Assembly: GCA_026389845.1 (NCBI GenBank)
Contig: JAPLHB010000152.1
Location: 1-64,000, forward strand
Length of the DNA: 64,000 bases
Source of the DNA: Chloroflexota bacterium
GTDB lineage: Bacteria > Chloroflexota > Anaerolineae > CG2-30-64-16
Direction of reading: 5' to 3'
Part shown: positions 34,699-44,492 of the stretch, piece after piece
Layout: each line of letters begins with the position of its first letter
How positions within the stretch are numbered: position 1 is the stretch's first letter
Made by a program: the position numbers and the translations under genes
Notes under the pieces: generated by a model
The model's input: the letters and a program-made list of their open reading frames with translations, nothing else
What the model was told of the DNA's origin: nothing
The model's database searches: none

Positions 34699-35334
34699 CT
34701 AACGGCTGTAGTACTCGACGATCAACTGCTCATTCAGCGGCAGGTCCATGGCCTGGCGGTCGGGCGGGGTCACCACGCGACCGGCCATGCGGTTGCTGTC
34801 GAATTGCAGCCAAACCGGGATACTGCGCTCGCCCAAACGCTCCGCGGCCAGCTTGAAGTACGCGTTACCGCGGCTGGTGGGGTTCACCTCGATCGTGTCG
34901 CCGACTTCCAACAGATACGATGGGATGTTGTGCTTGTGGCCGTTGAGCAAGAAATGGCCGTGGAGCACCAATTGCCGCGCCTGCGCTCGCGAGTCAGCCA
35001 GGCCCAGGCGGTAAACGGCGTTATCCAAGCGGCGCTCCAGGGTGACTAGCAGCGTGACGCCGGTCATCCCCTGCACGCGCAGCGCGTTGCGGAAGTAACG
35101 GCGGAACTGGCGCTCTTGCACGCCGTAGATGCGCCGCGCCTTCTGCTTTTCGCGCAACTGCAAGGCGTAGTCGGACTCTTTGTGTTTGAACGCGCCTTTC
35201 TTGCCGTGCATCCCAGGAGCGAAGTTGCGCTTCTCGAACGCGCACTTAGGCGAATAGCAGCGCTCGCCCTTCAGAAACAGTTTCATGCCTTCCCGGCGGC
35301 AGAGCCTGCACACCGGATCTGTACGACGTGCCAA
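34699..35334 (-). CDS. rpsD: 30S ribosomal protein S4 (zinc form)
   Basis: A 211-residue S4, a primary 16S rRNA binder and translational regulator in some bacteria. The N-terminus carries a four-cysteine site (CRLC and CYSPKC), so it is the zinc-binding type. The S4 RNA-binding domain (LDNAVYRLGLADSRAQARQLVLHG) is intact. Between rpsK and rpoA. Confidence 0.97.
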   Translation of the reverse strand: MARRTDPVCRLCRREGMKLFLKGERCYSPKCAFEKRNFAPGMHGKKGAFKHKESDYALQLREKQKARRIYGVQERQFRRYFRNALRVQGMTGVTLLVTLERRLDNAVYRLGLADSRAQARQLVLHGHFLLNGHKHNIPSYLLEVGDTIEVNPTSRGNAYFKLAAERLGERSIPVWLQFDSNRMAGRVVTPPDRQAMDLPLNEQLIVEYYSR

Positions 35335-35408
35335 TGGACTCCTCCTATACAGTTGATCGGTAGACCGAGAGGTTTACGGCTTGGCAACCTTCATCCCTCT
35401 CTTGACGG

Positions 35409-35494
35409 ATACTGGAAGCTGGATACTGGTCAGTTCACGCGAGATACCGTTCCTTGCATCCGCCAGCTTCTAGCTTCCGGCTTCTAGCTTCCAG
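35409..35494. repeat. Heptamer inverted repeat (TGGAAGC/AGCTTCT type)
   Basis: Left units ATACTGGAAGCTGGATACTG pair with AGCTTCTAGCTTCCGGCTTC on the right. Fills the rpsK-rpsD gap (35335-35494). Confidence 0.8.
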
Positions 35495-35947
35495 TTACAC
35501 GCGGCGCTTCTTGGGCGGGCGGCAGCCGTTGTGCGGGATCGGCGTGATGTCGGTGATCGCGCGTATGCGCAGCCCGGTGGTTTGCAGCGAGCGAATCGCC
35601 GACTCGCGGCCAGGGCCAGGCCCCTTCAGAAACACGTCGGCTTCGCGCATTCCCATGTCCAACGCCTGCTTGGCAGCCACAGACGCGGCCATCTGAGCGG
35701 CGTAGGGCGTGCTCTTGCGCGACCCCTTGAACCCGGCCGTACCGGTGCTCGTCCACAACAGGGTGTTGCCCTGGGGATCGGTCACGGTCAAGATCGTGTT
35801 ATTGAACGTGGACTGGATATGAACCTGCCCCTGCGGGACGACGCGCTTCTCACGTCGCGGGCCGGCGCGCCGCGCCGGGCGCTTGCCGCCGCTGCCGGCC
35901 GGTTGGCCGGCCGGTTGGCCGGCCGCTGGTTCTGTTGGTTTCGGCAT
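35495..35947 (-). CDS. rpsK: 30S ribosomal protein S11
   Basis: A 150-residue S11 of the platform. The core from [20 protein letters not shown] to [23 protein letters not shown] is standard. An N-terminal extension of about 30 residues contains the repeat [11 protein letters not shown], encoded by a short GC-rich tandem repeat and not seen in typical S11. Follows rpsM by 14 bp. Confidence 0.96.
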   Translation of the reverse strand: MPKPTEPAAGQPAGQPAGSGGKRPARRAGPRREKRVVPQGQVHIQSTFNNTILTVTDPQGNTLLWTSTGTAGFKGSRKSTPYAAQMAASVAAKQALDMGMREADVFLKGPGPGRESAIRSLQTTGLRIRAITDITPIPHNGCRPPKKRRV

Positions 35948-35961
35948 TCTTTACTCTTCCT

Positions 35962-36339
35962 TTACTTGCGAGCGCGCTTCTTCCCAGCCACGGTCTTGCG
36001 GGCGCCGCGCTTGGTGCGCGCGTTGGTTTTTGTACGCTGGCCGCGCGCGGGCAGGTTGCGGCGATGACGCATGCCGCGGTAGCTGCCGATTTCCTGCAGA
36101 CGCTTGATGTTCATGGCAACCTCGCGCCGCAGGTCGCCTTCCACCTTGTAATTGCGCTCGATGAACTCGCGCAGTTTCGCTACCTGCGCCTCGTCCAGGT
36201 CTTTCACCCGGATGTCGGGGCTGACGTTCGTCATCTGCAGGATTTCCTGACTCGATGTCAGGCCGATCCCGTAGATATAGGTCAGGGCAACTTCCGCCCG
36301 CTTGTCGCGTGGCAGGTCTACACCAGCAATACGAGCCAT
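35962..36339 (-). CDS. rpsM: 30S ribosomal protein S13
   Basis: A 125-residue S13 of the subunit head and inter-subunit bridges. [25 protein letters not shown] at the N-terminus, helix-two-turn-helix region, and [20 protein letters not shown] with a basic tail. First of the alpha operon after rpmJ. Confidence 0.97.
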   Translation of the reverse strand: MARIAGVDLPRDKRAEVALTYIYGIGLTSSQEILQMTNVSPDIRVKDLDEAQVAKLREFIERNYKVEGDLRREVAMNIKRLQEIGSYRGMRHRRNLPARGQRTKTNARTKRGARKTVAGKKRARK

Positions 36340-36438
36340 TCGCTCTCCTCCCTAATGGCCTATCTCATCTGCTGGGGCCGGTCTCCGACCGTGCCCCCTG
36401 GCTCGGTCAGAGACCGGCCAGAGCAACGGATAGGGACT

Positions 36439-36552
36439 TTATCCCTGGCGCTGCTTGTGTTTCGGGTTGCTGCAGATCACGTGCACGACGCCGTGGCGGC
36501 GGATGATCTTGCATTTGTCGCAAATACGCTTGACAGAAGGTCGAACTTTCAT
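36439..36552 (-). CDS. rpmJ: 50S ribosomal protein L36 (zinc form)
   Basis: A 37-residue protein read directly from the sequence: it begins [14 protein letters not shown] and ends [11 protein letters not shown]. It has the CxxC...C...H zinc set (C11, C14, C27, H32). It lies 11 bp downstream of map; infA, normally placed between map and rpmJ, is absent. Confidence 0.95.
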   Translation of the reverse strand: MKVRPSVKRICDKCKIIRRHGVVHVICSNPKHKQRQG

Positions 36553-36563
36553 CTAACTTGCTC

Positions 36564-37337
36564 CTACAATACCGTCAGGATTTCCGGCTCGCCATCAGTA
36601 ACAGCGAGCGTATGCTCGAAGTGCGCCGACCGCTTGCCGTCGGCCGTGACAACCGTCCACCCATCGGCCAGGGTGCGGGTGCGCCAGGTGCCCACGTTAA
36701 CCATCGGTTCGAGGGCAAACGTCATGCCCACCTGGAGCCGCGGCCCCCGACCGCCCTTGTCGGGCACGTAGTTGAGCACCTGCGGCTCTTCGTGCATCTT
36801 GCGACCGACGCCATGGCCGGTGTATTCGCGGACGACCGCGAAGCCGCGCTGCTTGACGCAGGTCTCGATGGCCTCCGAAATGTCGGCCAGTCGCTTGCCC
36901 ACGCGCGCCTGGCGGATGCCCGCCCACAACGACCCTTCGGTCGCCTCCATCAGCCGTCGGCCCTCATCGTCAATCACGTCGACGGCATACGTCCACGCCG
37001 AATCGCCCACCCAACCACGGTAGACCGACCCGACATCTATGCTGATGATGTCGCCCGGCTCCAGCCAGCGTTTACGGCTAGGGATGCCGTGGACAATCTC
37101 CTCGTTGATCGAGGTGCAGATACTCGCCGGAAAATCGTTCTTGCCGGTGTGCGGATACCCCAGGAACGCCGGAATCGCACCGTGCGCCCGAATGATCTGA
37201 TCGGCTTTGACGTTCAACTCGGCGGTGGTGACGCCGGGTCGGATCATTTCACGGAGCGCCTCGTGGACGCGAGCCACGATCCGGCCCGCCTCCCGCATCA
37301 GGACGATCTCGGCCTTCGACTTCAGGACAATCGGCAT
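36564..37337 (-). CDS. map: Methionine aminopeptidase, type I
   Basis: A 257-residue dimetal enzyme that removes the N-terminal Met of nascent proteins. Metal ligands are recognisable: IISIDVGSVYRGWVGDSAWTYAVD (two Asp), GHGVGRKMHEEP (His), ALEPMVN (Glu) and HFEHTLAVTD (Glu). No N-terminal extension. It sits between adk and rpmJ as in many bacteria. Confidence 0.96.
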   Translation of the reverse strand: MPIVLKSKAEIVLMREAGRIVARVHEALREMIRPGVTTAELNVKADQIIRAHGAIPAFLGYPHTGKNDFPASICTSINEEIVHGIPSRKRWLEPGDIISIDVGSVYRGWVGDSAWTYAVDVIDDEGRRLMEATEGSLWAGIRQARVGKRLADISEAIETCVKQRGFAVVREYTGHGVGRKMHEEPQVLNYVPDKGGRGPRLQVGMTFALEPMVNVGTWRTRTLADGWTVVTADGKRSAHFEHTLAVTDGEPEILTVL

Positions 37338-37341
37338 TCAG

Positions 37342-37998
37342 TTAAGCTGCCTTGAGCGCCGCCAGCAGATCGGCCTGCACGGCCTCGATCGCGCGAGCGC
37401 CGTTGAGCGACAACAGGACGCCGTGGGCGAAATAGTAACCGACCAGCGGCGCGGTCTGCTTGTAATAGACGAACAGGCGGTTGCGCACGGTGTCCGATTC
37501 GTCGTCGGCCCGGCGATACAACTCGCCCCCACACTTGTCGCACTTGCCCGCGACCTGCGGCGGGTTGAACTCCAACTGGTACATAGCCTGGCAATTGCGG
37601 CATACGCGGCGCCCGGCCAGCCGGTTGATGACCGCTTCGTCGCTCACTTCCAGAAGCGGCACCTTGCTCACCTGTGCGCCGACGGTCGCCAGGGCCTTAT
37701 CCAGCGCGTCGGCCTGGGCCAACGTCCGCGGGAAGCCGTCCAAGATGGCGCCGTTGGCGCAATCGGGCCGGCTCAACCGATCCATCACCATGTTGATCGT
37801 CACGTCGTCGGGTACCAGCGCGCCGCTGTCCATATACGTCTTCGCCAGCAGTCCCAGCGGGGTCTGATTCTTCAGGTTCTCCCGGAAGATGTCACCCGAC
37901 GATATCTGCGGCAGCCCCAACGTCTCCGACAGCAGCCGCGCCTGCGTGCCCTTGCCGGCCCCCGGTGCGCCAAGCATGATGATGAAGAGTGGCGTCAT
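37342..37998 (-). CDS. adk: Adenylate kinase
   Basis: A 218-residue kinase interconverting AMP, ATP and ADP. The P-loop is MLGAPGAGKGTQARLL, followed by SSGDIFRENL and ILDGFPRTLAQAD. The lid carries a four-cysteine zinc site (CRNC and CDKCG). The ATG at 37998 overlaps the secY stop as ATGA, indicating coupled translation; a longer upstream frame is not real. Confidence 0.96.
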   Translation of the reverse strand: MTPLFIIMLGAPGAGKGTQARLLSETLGLPQISSGDIFRENLKNQTPLGLLAKTYMDSGALVPDDVTINMVMDRLSRPDCANGAILDGFPRTLAQADALDKALATVGAQVSKVPLLEVSDEAVINRLAGRRVCRNCQAMYQLEFNPPQVAGKCDKCGGELYRRADDESDTVRNRLFVYYKQTAPLVGYYFAHGVLLSLNGARAIEAVQADLLAALKAA

Positions 37999-39332
37999 CG
38001 GCGGATGAACCCCTCGTAGTGCCGCATCAACAACTGCGCTTCGAGCTGCTTCATCGTGTCCAGCACCACGCCGACCACGATCAGCAGGCCAGAGCTGGAG
38101 ATGAGCAGCGTGCTGTTGGCCGCGCGACTGGCGCCGCCGCCGAAGATCAGATGCGTGATCCACGGTAGGATCGCCACCAGGCCCAGGAAGAGCGCGCCCA
38201 CCAGGGTGATGCGCTGCATGACGCGATTCAGGTACTCTTCGGTGTTCTGGCCGGGACGGATGCCCGGGACGAAGCCGCCTTGCTTTTGCAGCGAGTCGGC
38301 CAAGTTCTGCTGCCGGAACACCACGTCCGTGTAAAAGTACGTAAACGCAATCACCAGGACGAAGTACAGGATCCAGTACAAGTTGCCCGACGGGCTGAAA
38401 AACTTGTATATGAAGTTCGCCACCGACGCAATCCAGGTCACCGACGAGTACGTGAAGTAGCTGGCGATCGTGCTCGGAAAGATCAAGAAGCTGGAGGCAA
38501 AGATCAGCGGGATCATGCCGGCCGAATTGACCCGGAGCGGCACATGCGTGCTCTGGCCTCCGACCACCATCAACCGGTTGCCGCGCATAGCCCGCACCCG
38601 CTTGCCATACTGCACGGGGATGCGGCGCTGTCCTTCCTGCACGACCACGATCACGATCACGGTCAATACCGTCACCGTGAGAAAGACGATCAGCTCGCCC
38701 AGTCCGCCCTCGACCCAGGTGCGCTGGATGTTCTGGGGCATCGCGGCGATAATGCCGCCAAAGATGATGATCGAGACACCGTTGCCAATGCCTTCCTGCG
38801 TGATCAACTGGCCGAACCACATCGCCAGCATCGTGCCTGCAACCAGGGTCGCAAGGATCGAGATCGTCGCCAGCGGATACTGGCTGAAGCCGAATTCTTT
38901 CAGCACCGCGCCCGATTGTGTGGCATTGGAAGCGGCCAGGATCGAAGACTGACCGAACGCCTGCAACGCCGCCATCGGGATCGTCAGGTAGTTGGTGTAC
39001 TGGTTGAGCTTGTTTCTGCCGGCCTCGCCTTCCTTGCCCAACGCCTCCAATTGCGGGATGATCGGCATGAGCAACTGGACGATGATCTGCGCCGTAATGT
39101 ACGGATAGACACCCATCGCCATCACGGAGAAGTTCTGCAGCGCGCCACCCGAAAGCAAGTTCAACAGACCCAGCAGTTGGTTCGACTGGAAAATCTGGGC
39201 CAGCGCCCCGCGATCCACGCCAGGTACCGGGATGTGCGAGGTCAACCGGTAGATCACTAGGATGCCGAGCGTGATGAATAGCTTCCGCCGCAAGTCCGGC
39301 AATCTGAATGCGTTACGAACGGCCTCGATCAT
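37995..39332 (-). CDS. secY: Protein translocase subunit SecY
   Basis: A 445-residue, ten-helix membrane channel of the Sec translocon. Recognisable segments: ITLGILVIYRLTSHIPVPGV (helix 1), YITAQIIVQLLMPIIPQLE (helix 2), the cytosolic loop QEGQRRIPVQYGKR, and a C-terminal TMKQLEAQLLMRHYEGF. Conserved place after rplO. Confidence 0.97.
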   Translation of the reverse strand: MIEAVRNAFRLPDLRRKLFITLGILVIYRLTSHIPVPGVDRGALAQIFQSNQLLGLLNLLSGGALQNFSVMAMGVYPYITAQIIVQLLMPIIPQLEALGKEGEAGRNKLNQYTNYLTIPMAALQAFGQSSILAASNATQSGAVLKEFGFSQYPLATISILATLVAGTMLAMWFGQLITQEGIGNGVSIIIFGGIIAAMPQNIQRTWVEGGLGELIVFLTVTVLTVIVIVVVQEGQRRIPVQYGKRVRAMRGNRLMVVGGQSTHVPLRVNSAGMIPLIFASSFLIFPSTIASYFTYSSVTWIASVANFIYKFFSPSGNLYWILYFVLVIAFTYFYTDVVFRQQNLADSLQKQGGFVPGIRPGQNTEEYLNRVMQRITLVGALFLGLVAILPWITHLIFGGGASRAANSTLLISSSGLLIVVGVVLDTMKQLEAQLLMRHYEGFIRR

Positions 39333-39442
39333 GGGCCTTCTCCTCGACCACGTAGCCTTCCAGATAGGGCTAGGGCAGAGCCTTCAGGCGGTCCAAACCG
39401 GCCAGAGCCTCTCGTCCGAAACCTTACCCGATAGGGCAGCCT

Positions 39443-39892
39443 CTACAGGCTGAGTTCTTCGACGCTGCCACCGGCGGCCAGGATCTTCTCCCGCGCGGCC
39501 GCCGAAAACTTGTGCGCCTTGACCTTCAGCGCCCGATCCAGCTCGCCATCGCCGAGCACCTTCACTGGCGTCGCCGGCGATTTGATCAGACCGGCCGCGA
39601 CCAGCAGCTCAGGCGTCACCTCAGTGCCGGCTTCGAAGCCGTTGAGCCGCTCGACGTTGATCGGCGCGAACTCGATCCGCCAGATATTGGTGAAGCCACG
39701 CAGTTGCGGCAGACGACGGACCAGCGGCAATTGGCCGCCTTCAAAGTATGGGGCAGGAACGCCGCCGGAGCGGGAGCCTTGGCCCTTCTGGCCGCGGCCG
39801 GCGGTCTTGCCGCCGCCGCCAGAGATCCCCCGGCCGACACGCTCGCGATCCCGGTGCGCGCCCCGTGCGGGTTGCAGTTCGTTTAAGTTCAT
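39443..39892 (-). CDS. rplO: 50S ribosomal protein L15
   Basis: A 149-residue L15. [22 protein letters not shown] and [13 protein letters not shown] form the glycine/arginine-rich N-terminal arm that threads into 23S rRNA. The start at 39892 is chosen over a longer frame. A 110-bp gap with no repeat precedes secY. Confidence 0.96.
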   Translation of the reverse strand: MNLNELQPARGAHRDRERVGRGISGGGGKTAGRGQKGQGSRSGGVPAPYFEGGQLPLVRRLPQLRGFTNIWRIEFAPINVERLNGFEAGTEVTPELLVAAGLIKSPATPVKVLGDGELDRALKVKAHKFSAAAREKILAAGGSVEELSL

Positions 39893-39968
39893 CTCTAACC
39901 TTCTCCCCGACGAACCATGAATGACTAACAACGCATGAGCGTGCCAGCCGTTCGTCTTCCGTCGTTGG

Positions 39969-40166
39969 TCAAGCGATCACATCTTCGACGGTCACCAGGT
40001 GGCGCACCTTGTGCAGCATCCCCCGCACGGCCGGCGTATCGGGCAGTTCGACCGTCTGGCCGAGCCGGGTCAGGCCCAACCGGCGCACAGTGGCCTTCTG
40101 GTCGAACTTGACGCCGATCGAGCTGGTGGCGTAGGTGACACGCAGCTTCTTATCATTCAGCGGCAT
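39969..40166 (-). CDS. rpmD: 50S ribosomal protein L30
   Basis: A 65-residue L30: [26 protein letters not shown] and the closing [13 protein letters not shown]. Its start overlaps the end of rpsE by 14 bases, suggesting coupled translation. Confidence 0.94.
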   Translation of the reverse strand: MPLNDKKLRVTYATSSIGVKFDQKATVRRLGLTRLGQTVELPDTPAVRGMLHKVRHLVTVEDVIA

Positions 40167-40779
40167 CTTCCTTACCTCCCCGCAGCCAGTAGGGGGTCAA
40201 GGACTCCACCGGCTTGCCGCGCCGTTTGGCCTCTTCCTCGGGATTCTTCAACGAGTCCAAAGCCACAAAAGTCGCAGCCACCACGTTCAACACGTTGGCG
40301 CTGCCCTGCGATTTCGTCAAGATGTCGCGAATGCCAGCCGCTTCCAGGACCGCGCGCACCCCACCGCCCGCGATGACGCCCGTGCCGGGTGACGCCGGCC
40401 GCAGGAGCACCCGCGCCGCGCTGAAGTCGCCGATCGCCGCATGGGGGATCGTCGTGCCGATCAGCGGGACGAGACGCATGACCTTGCGCGCCCGTTCCGA
40501 GGCCTTGCGCACCGCTTCGGGCACCTCGCGCGCCTTGCCGACGCCGAAGCCGACCTTGCCGTGGTTATCGCCGACCACGACGACCGCGCGAAAGGCAAAC
40601 CGCCGGCCGCCCTTCAGCACCTTGGCGGTGCGGGCGATGTGCACCACGCGCTCGTCGAACTGTTCACGTTCTTCATCGCGCTCACGGTCGCGCGACGGGC
40701 GCCGCCTATCCTTGTTCTGCTGATCGCTGCCGCCGCTGCGCTGCCCTTGTCCTTGTCCTTGTTCCCTCTTACCAGGCAT
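40153..40779 (-). CDS. rpsE: 30S ribosomal protein S5
   Basis: A 208-residue S5. The double-stranded RNA-binding part ([30 protein letters not shown]) and the [19 protein letters not shown] segment are standard. A 45-residue N-terminal extension is rich in Gly, Gln, Arg and Asp. Start 40779 is chosen because the upstream frame translates a heptamer repeat. Confidence 0.96.
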   Translation of the reverse strand: MPGKREQGQGQGQRSGGSDQQNKDRRRPSRDRERDEEREQFDERVVHIARTAKVLKGGRRFAFRAVVVVGDNHGKVGFGVGKAREVPEAVRKASERARKVMRLVPLIGTTIPHAAIGDFSAARVLLRPASPGTGVIAGGGVRAVLEAAGIRDILTKSQGSANVLNVVAATFVALDSLKNPEEEAKRRGKPVESLTPYWLRGGKEDAAE

Positions 40780-40796
40780 CAGTACCCCCCAGTGCA

Positions 40797-40859
40797 TTGC
40801 GGATTTCGGATTAGGGATTTCGGCCGAGCCATTCCGCACTCCGAAATCTGCAATCCGCC
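40797..40859. repeat. Heptamer inverted repeat (ATTGCGG/TCCGAAA type)
   Basis: Left GCATTGCGGATTTCGGATT, right CTCCGAAATCTGCAATCC. Fills the rplR-rpsE gap. Confidence 0.8.
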
Positions 40860-40860
40860 A

Positions 40861-41226
40861 TCAGAATTCCAGTCCGCCCTCGCGTGCCCCGTCGGCCAGC
40901 GCCTTGACGCGGCCGTGATAGGGGTAACCGCCCCGGTCGAAAACCACCTGCTTCAAACCCTGCGCCAGCGCCCGCTGTGCTACCAGCTTGCCCACCTTGG
41001 CCGCCTGCTGAGACTTGCTCAGCCCCCCCAGTTGCTCGCGCAACTCAGGATCGATGGTGGACGCCGCGACCAGCGTACGCCCCTGGTCATCGTCAATCAC
41101 CTGCGCGTAGACGTGCTGCAGGCTGCGAAAGACGTTCAGCCGAGGGCGCTCGGTTGTGCCGCGCAGACGGCGGCGGATGCGCTCATGCCGGCGATCGCGA
41201 GCTTCCTGACTCGTGTTCATGGTCAT
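40861..41226 (-). CDS. rplR: 50S ribosomal protein L18
   Basis: A 121-residue 5S rRNA-binding protein: [37 protein letters not shown] and the end [21 protein letters not shown] precedes the ATG. Confidence 0.97.
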   Translation of the reverse strand: MTMNTSQEARDRRHERIRRRLRGTTERPRLNVFRSLQHVYAQVIDDDQGRTLVAASTIDPELREQLGGLSKSQQAAKVGKLVAQRALAQGLKQVVFDRGGYPYHGRVKALADGAREGGLEF

Positions 41227-41372
41227 TGACTTAGATCCTCCTGACCGGTTGGGGCTGCTGCCTTCATAGTTCAGCTCGGGCAGGTCACCACCCGAAACCC
41301 CAACCCGGGACTATACTCGACCGTTACACGATTCTACGAATCGAGTGTGCTTTCCTGTTCGTGACGGGCTTA

Positions 41373-41936
41373 TTACTTGGCACCCTTGCCGCCGACCTTG
41401 CCGGTCTTGCCTTGCTTCCGGCGCACGATCTCACCGCGATAGTGGACGCCCTTGCCCTTGTATGGCTCCGGCGCACGCACATCGCGAATCTGGGCCGCCA
41501 TCTGGCCCACGACCTGCTTGTCAATCCCCGTGATCGTGACCTGCCGGCCCGTCTTATCCACCTCGAACGCGATGCCGGGCGGGGGCACGATTTCGATCGG
41601 GTGCGAATAACCCAAGAACACCACCAGATTCTTGCCCATCATACTCGCCCGGTAGCCCACGCCTTCGATTTCCAGGATGCGGGTGAAGCCGGCGCTGACG
41701 CCCAGCACCATGTTGTTCAGCAGCGCGCGGGTCAGGCCGTGCAGGGCGCGCTGCATCTTGTTGTCCGAGTGCCGGGTGACCTTCACCTCTGCCGCGACCT
41801 GTTCCATCGTGATCTCGGCCGGGAACTGGTGTTCGAGTTGGCCCTTCGGCCCCTTCACCGCCACCTGATTGCCTTGACCGATCGTCACGGTCACGCCCTT
41901 CGGCAGGGGAACCGGCATTTTACCAATGCGTGACAC
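41373..41936 (-). CDS. rplF: 50S ribosomal protein L6
   Basis: A 187-residue L6 with two tandem alpha-beta domains: VSRIGKMPVPLPKGVTV at the start, LGYSHPIEIVPPPGI, and GVHYRGEIVRRKQGKTGK at the end. It starts at GTG 41936 with GGAGG nine bases upstream; the ATG further left would read through a repeat. Confidence 0.96.
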   Translation of the reverse strand: MSRIGKMPVPLPKGVTVTIGQGNQVAVKGPKGQLEHQFPAEITMEQVAAEVKVTRHSDNKMQRALHGLTRALLNNMVLGVSAGFTRILEIEGVGYRASMMGKNLVVFLGYSHPIEIVPPPGIAFEVDKTGRQVTITGIDKQVVGQMAAQIRDVRAPEPYKGKGVHYRGEIVRRKQGKTGKVGGKGAK

Positions 41937-41948
41937 TGTCCTACCCTC

Positions 41949-42011
41949 CGTTACTGGAAGCTGGATACTGGAAGCTGACAACTCGACTAGCTTCCAGCTT
42001 CTAGCTTCAAG
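41949..42011. repeat. Heptamer inverted repeat (TGGAAGC/AGCTTCC type)
   Basis: Left TACTGGAAGCTGGATACTGG, right AGCTTCCAGCTTCTAGCTTC. Same heptamer family as 35409-35494, here between rpsH and rplF. Confidence 0.85.
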
Positions 42012-42012
42012 T

Positions 42013-42408
42013 CTACCAGACGTAGCAAAGCACTTCGCCGCCAAGCCCCAGCCGGCGCGCTTTCTGGCCGGTCATGATGCCTTGGGGCGTGCTCAGGATG
42101 GCGATCCCCAGGCCGCTCAATACCCAGGGGATCTCGTTGCGTTTGACGTACACGCGCCGTCCCGGCTTGCTGATGCGCTGCAGACCGGTGACGATGGACT
42201 TGCGATCGCGGTCGTACTTCAGCACGACTCGAATCTGCGGCTGCGGCAAATCCTTGGTGACCTCGAAGTCCTTGATGAACCCCTCGTCCTTCAGGATGCG
42301 CGCCAGCGCGACCTTGACCTTGGAACCCGGCACCACGACCTGCTTCTGGCGGATCATGATACCGTTGCGGATACGCGTGAGCATGTCAGCAATCGGATCG
42401 CTAATCAT
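42013..42408 (-). CDS. rpsH: 30S ribosomal protein S8
   Basis: A 131-residue S8, central-domain organiser of 16S rRNA. MISDPIADMLTRIRNG at the start, KYDRDRKSIVTGLQRISKPG, and the conserved end STPQGIMTGQKARRLGLGGE. Start 42408 matches the family. Confidence 0.97.
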   Translation of the reverse strand: MISDPIADMLTRIRNGIMIRQKQVVVPGSKVKVALARILKDEGFIKDFEVTKDLPQPQIRVVLKYDRDRKSIVTGLQRISKPGRRVYVKRNEIPWVLSGLGIAILSTPQGIMTGQKARRLGLGGEVLCYVW

Positions 42409-42503
42409 TCCTGTCTTGCTCCTCAACCGACCGCCAGTAAACCGCCCGGCAAAACCGGGTACGGCGCGTTCCGCGCCGGCTCACAGCGGCCCACAAGAGC
42501 TGA

Positions 42504-42686
42504 TTACCAGCTCGACTTGACCACGCCGGGCAAATTGCCCTTGAGTGCCTGATCCCGGAAGCAGATGCGGCAGAGATCGAACCGGCGCATATAGCCATGC
42601 GGCCGGCCACACATACTGCAGCGATTGTGCACACGCACCGCGTACTTCCGCCGTTGTTCACGATATGGCATGCATGTCTTGGCCAC
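42504..42686 (-). CDS. rpsN: 30S ribosomal protein S14, zinc (type Z) form
   Basis: A 60-residue short S14 with two CxxC pairs (CSMC and CRIC) binding zinc. The short, zinc-dependent form is typical of Chloroflexota and Firmicutes. Ends with the conserved LPGVVKSSW. Between rplE and rpsH. Confidence 0.96.
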   Translation of the reverse strand: MAKTCMPYREQRRKYAVRVHNRCSMCGRPHGYMRRFDLCRICFRDQALKGNLPGVVKSSW

Positions 42687-42725
42687 TGATTCCCTCCAGC
42701 TCGGGCCGGTCTTCGACCGTACCCA

Positions 42726-43274
42726 TTAGTTCTTGCGAAACGGCATGCCCAGCAACTGGAGCAAGCGCAGCGCTTCCTCGTCGGTCTTAGCCGTGGTGAC
42801 GACGGTGATGGACATCCCGCGCATCTTGTCAATCTTGTCGTACTGGATCTCAGGCCAGACCAGTTGCTCGCGCAACCCCAGGCTGTAGTTTCCGCGGCCG
42901 TCGAAAGCATCCGGCGAAACCCCGCGGAAGTCACGCTGCCGCGGCAGGGCCACGCTGATCAGGCGATCCAGGAAACTCCACATGCGCTCGCTGCGCAGCG
43001 TCACCGTGACGCCGATGGAGTTGCCTTCGCGCAGCTTGAACGCCGCGATGGAGCGCTTGGCCTTGGTGATCACCGGCTTTTGCCCGGCGATGATGGTCAG
43101 ATCGCCCGTCGCCGCGTCCAGTGATTTGGCATTCTGCAGCGCCTCACCCATGCCGATATTCAGCACGACCTTGACGACATGCGGAACTTGCATGACGTTG
43201 GCATAGCTGAATTCCTTCATCATCGCCGGCACCGCGTCCTGCCGGTACCGTTCCAACAATCTCGGTAGTGCCAT
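42726..43274 (-). CDS. rplE: 50S ribosomal protein L5
   Basis: A 182-residue L5 contacting 5S rRNA and the P-site t[58 protein letters not shown] and [18 protein letters not shown]. Start at 43274; longer frames read into a heptamer repeat. Confidence 0.97.
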   Translation of the reverse strand: MALPRLLERYRQDAVPAMMKEFSYANVMQVPHVVKVVLNIGMGEALQNAKSLDAATGDLTIIAGQKPVITKAKRSIAAFKLREGNSIGVTVTLRSERMWSFLDRLISVALPRQRDFRGVSPDAFDGRGNYSLGLREQLVWPEIQYDKIDKMRGMSITVVTTAKTDEEALRLLQLLGMPFRKN

Positions 43275-43297
43275 ATAACCCATACTCCCTGCGTGGC

Positions 43298-43374
43298 GCA
43301 CGCATTGCGTATTTCGTATTGCGTGTTCCGTGGCTGTTATCTCACGCTTCACGCACCACGGAGTACGTTTCACG
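43298..43374. repeat. Heptamer inverted repeat (CACGCAT/GCGTATT type)
   Basis: Left CACGCATTGCGTATTTCGTA, right CACGCTTCACGCACCACGG. Between rplX and rplE. Confidence 0.75.
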
Positions 43375-43735
43375 CATCAATCGCCTCGCCGCACTTCTTG
43401 CACATGCGAGCCCGGCTGCCGTCGGCGTGAATCTGGTGCGCGACGCGCGTAGGCTTGCCGCACTTCGGGCAGACCAACATCACGTTGGAGATGTGCATCG
43501 GCGCCTCGCGCTCGATGATGCCGAATTGGGTGTTGACGTTGCCGGTGCGCCGTTGGTGCTTCTTGACCAGGTTGAGGCCGGCCACGACGACCCGATCGGC
43601 CAGGGGGTTGCGTATGCCGGCGCGGCGACCCTTGCCCCACTTGGCCCGGATCACGCGCTGCACCTCACCCTCGGAGCCGCGGTCGTCGCCGCTGGTCACA
43701 CGAACCTTGTCGCCTTTACGGATGTTCATTGTCAC
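43370..43735 (-). CDS. rplX: 50S ribosomal protein L24
   Basis: A 121-residue L24 assembly initiator. The KOW motif [19 protein letters not shown] is at the N-terminus. The C-terminus has an extra zinc-ribbon-like pattern, CPKCGK and CKKCGE, seen in many bacterial L24. ATG at 43735 or six bases later. Confidence 0.96.
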   Translation of the reverse strand: MTMNIRKGDKVRVTSGDDRGSEGEVQRVIRAKWGKGRRAGIRNPLADRVVVAGLNLVKKHQRRTGNVNTQFGIIEREAPMHISNVMLVCPKCGKPTRVAHQIHADGSRARMCKKCGEAIDA

Positions 43736-43751
43736 TTCCCCCCACCATAAC

Positions 43752-43813
43752 GGGTAACCAGTAACCAGTAAAAATCTCTGCGTCGCGTGTTACTCGTTAC
43801 TCATTACTCGTCA
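43752..43813. repeat. Heptamer inverted repeat (GTAACCA/GTTACTC type)
   Basis: Left GGTAACCAGTAACCAGTAA, right GTTACTCGTTACTCATTACT. Between rplN and rplX. Confidence 0.85.
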
Positions 43814-43815
43814 CG

Positions 43816-44184
43816 CTACAGCACTTCCGGCGCCAGCGAAACGATGCGCATGTAACCACGATCGCGCAGCTCGCGAGCCACCGGCCCAAAGATACGCGTC
43901 CCACGCGGCGCCTTGAACTGGTCAATGATCACGGCTGCGTTGTCGTCGAACCGGATGTACGACCCATCAACCCGGCCATGCGGGTAAGTGGTGCGCACGA
44001 TAACGGCCCGCACAACCTCGCCCGCCTTCACCGTCCCGTTCGGAGCCGCCTGCTTCACCGAGGCGATAATCACGTCGCCCAGGTGCGCATATCGTCGCCC
44101 TGTTCCGCCCAGCACGCGAATGCAGAGGATTTCCTTGGCGCCGGTGTTATCGGCGACCTTGAGCCTGGTTTCCTGCTGAATCAT
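43816..44184 (-). CDS. rplN: 50S ribosomal protein L14
   Basis: A 122-residue L14: [36 protein letters not shown], the [10 protein letters not shown] loop and [14 protein letters not shown]. Standard length and place. Confidence 0.98.
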   Translation of the reverse strand: MIQQETRLKVADNTGAKEILCIRVLGGTGRRYAHLGDVIIASVKQAAPNGTVKAGEVVRAVIVRTTYPHGRVDGSYIRFDDNAAVIIDQFKAPRGTRIFGPVARELRDRGYMRIVSLAPEVL

Positions 44185-44207
44185 GTCTGCTCCTCTCCCG
44201 CCGAACG

Positions 44208-44489
44208 TTACGCAACCACCATCGGGCTGGTATCAACCTGCGCGGCGCGCTGGAGGATCGTCTCCACAAGCCAGTGCTTATCCCCGCTGATGGGTCGGGA
44301 CTCGACGATGCGAACCAGGTCGCCCATCATGCAGTCGTTGTGCTCGTCGTGGGCCTTATAGCGCTTGCTCAGACTGATGACCTTACCGTACAGCGGGTGG
44401 CGGCGGGTGCGGCGCACGACCACGATCACCGTCTTCTGCATCTTGTTGCTGACCACTTGGCCGGTCAACCGTTTGCGTCGTTCCTGCAT
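44208..44489 (-). CDS. rpsQ: 30S ribosomal protein S17
   Basis: A 93-residue S17 of the OB fold: [38 protein letters not shown] and [18 protein letters not shown]. Confidence 0.97.
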   Translation of the reverse strand: MQERRKRLTGQVVSNKMQKTVIVVVRRTRRHPLYGKVISLSKRYKAHDEHNDCMMGDLVRIVESRPISGDKHWLVETILQRAAQVDTSPMVVA

Positions 44490-44492
44490 CGC

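Noticed and set aside
37342..38820. 492-codon version of adenylate kinase
   Set aside because: The extra N-terminus is an out-of-frame reading of secY; the family start lies at 37998.
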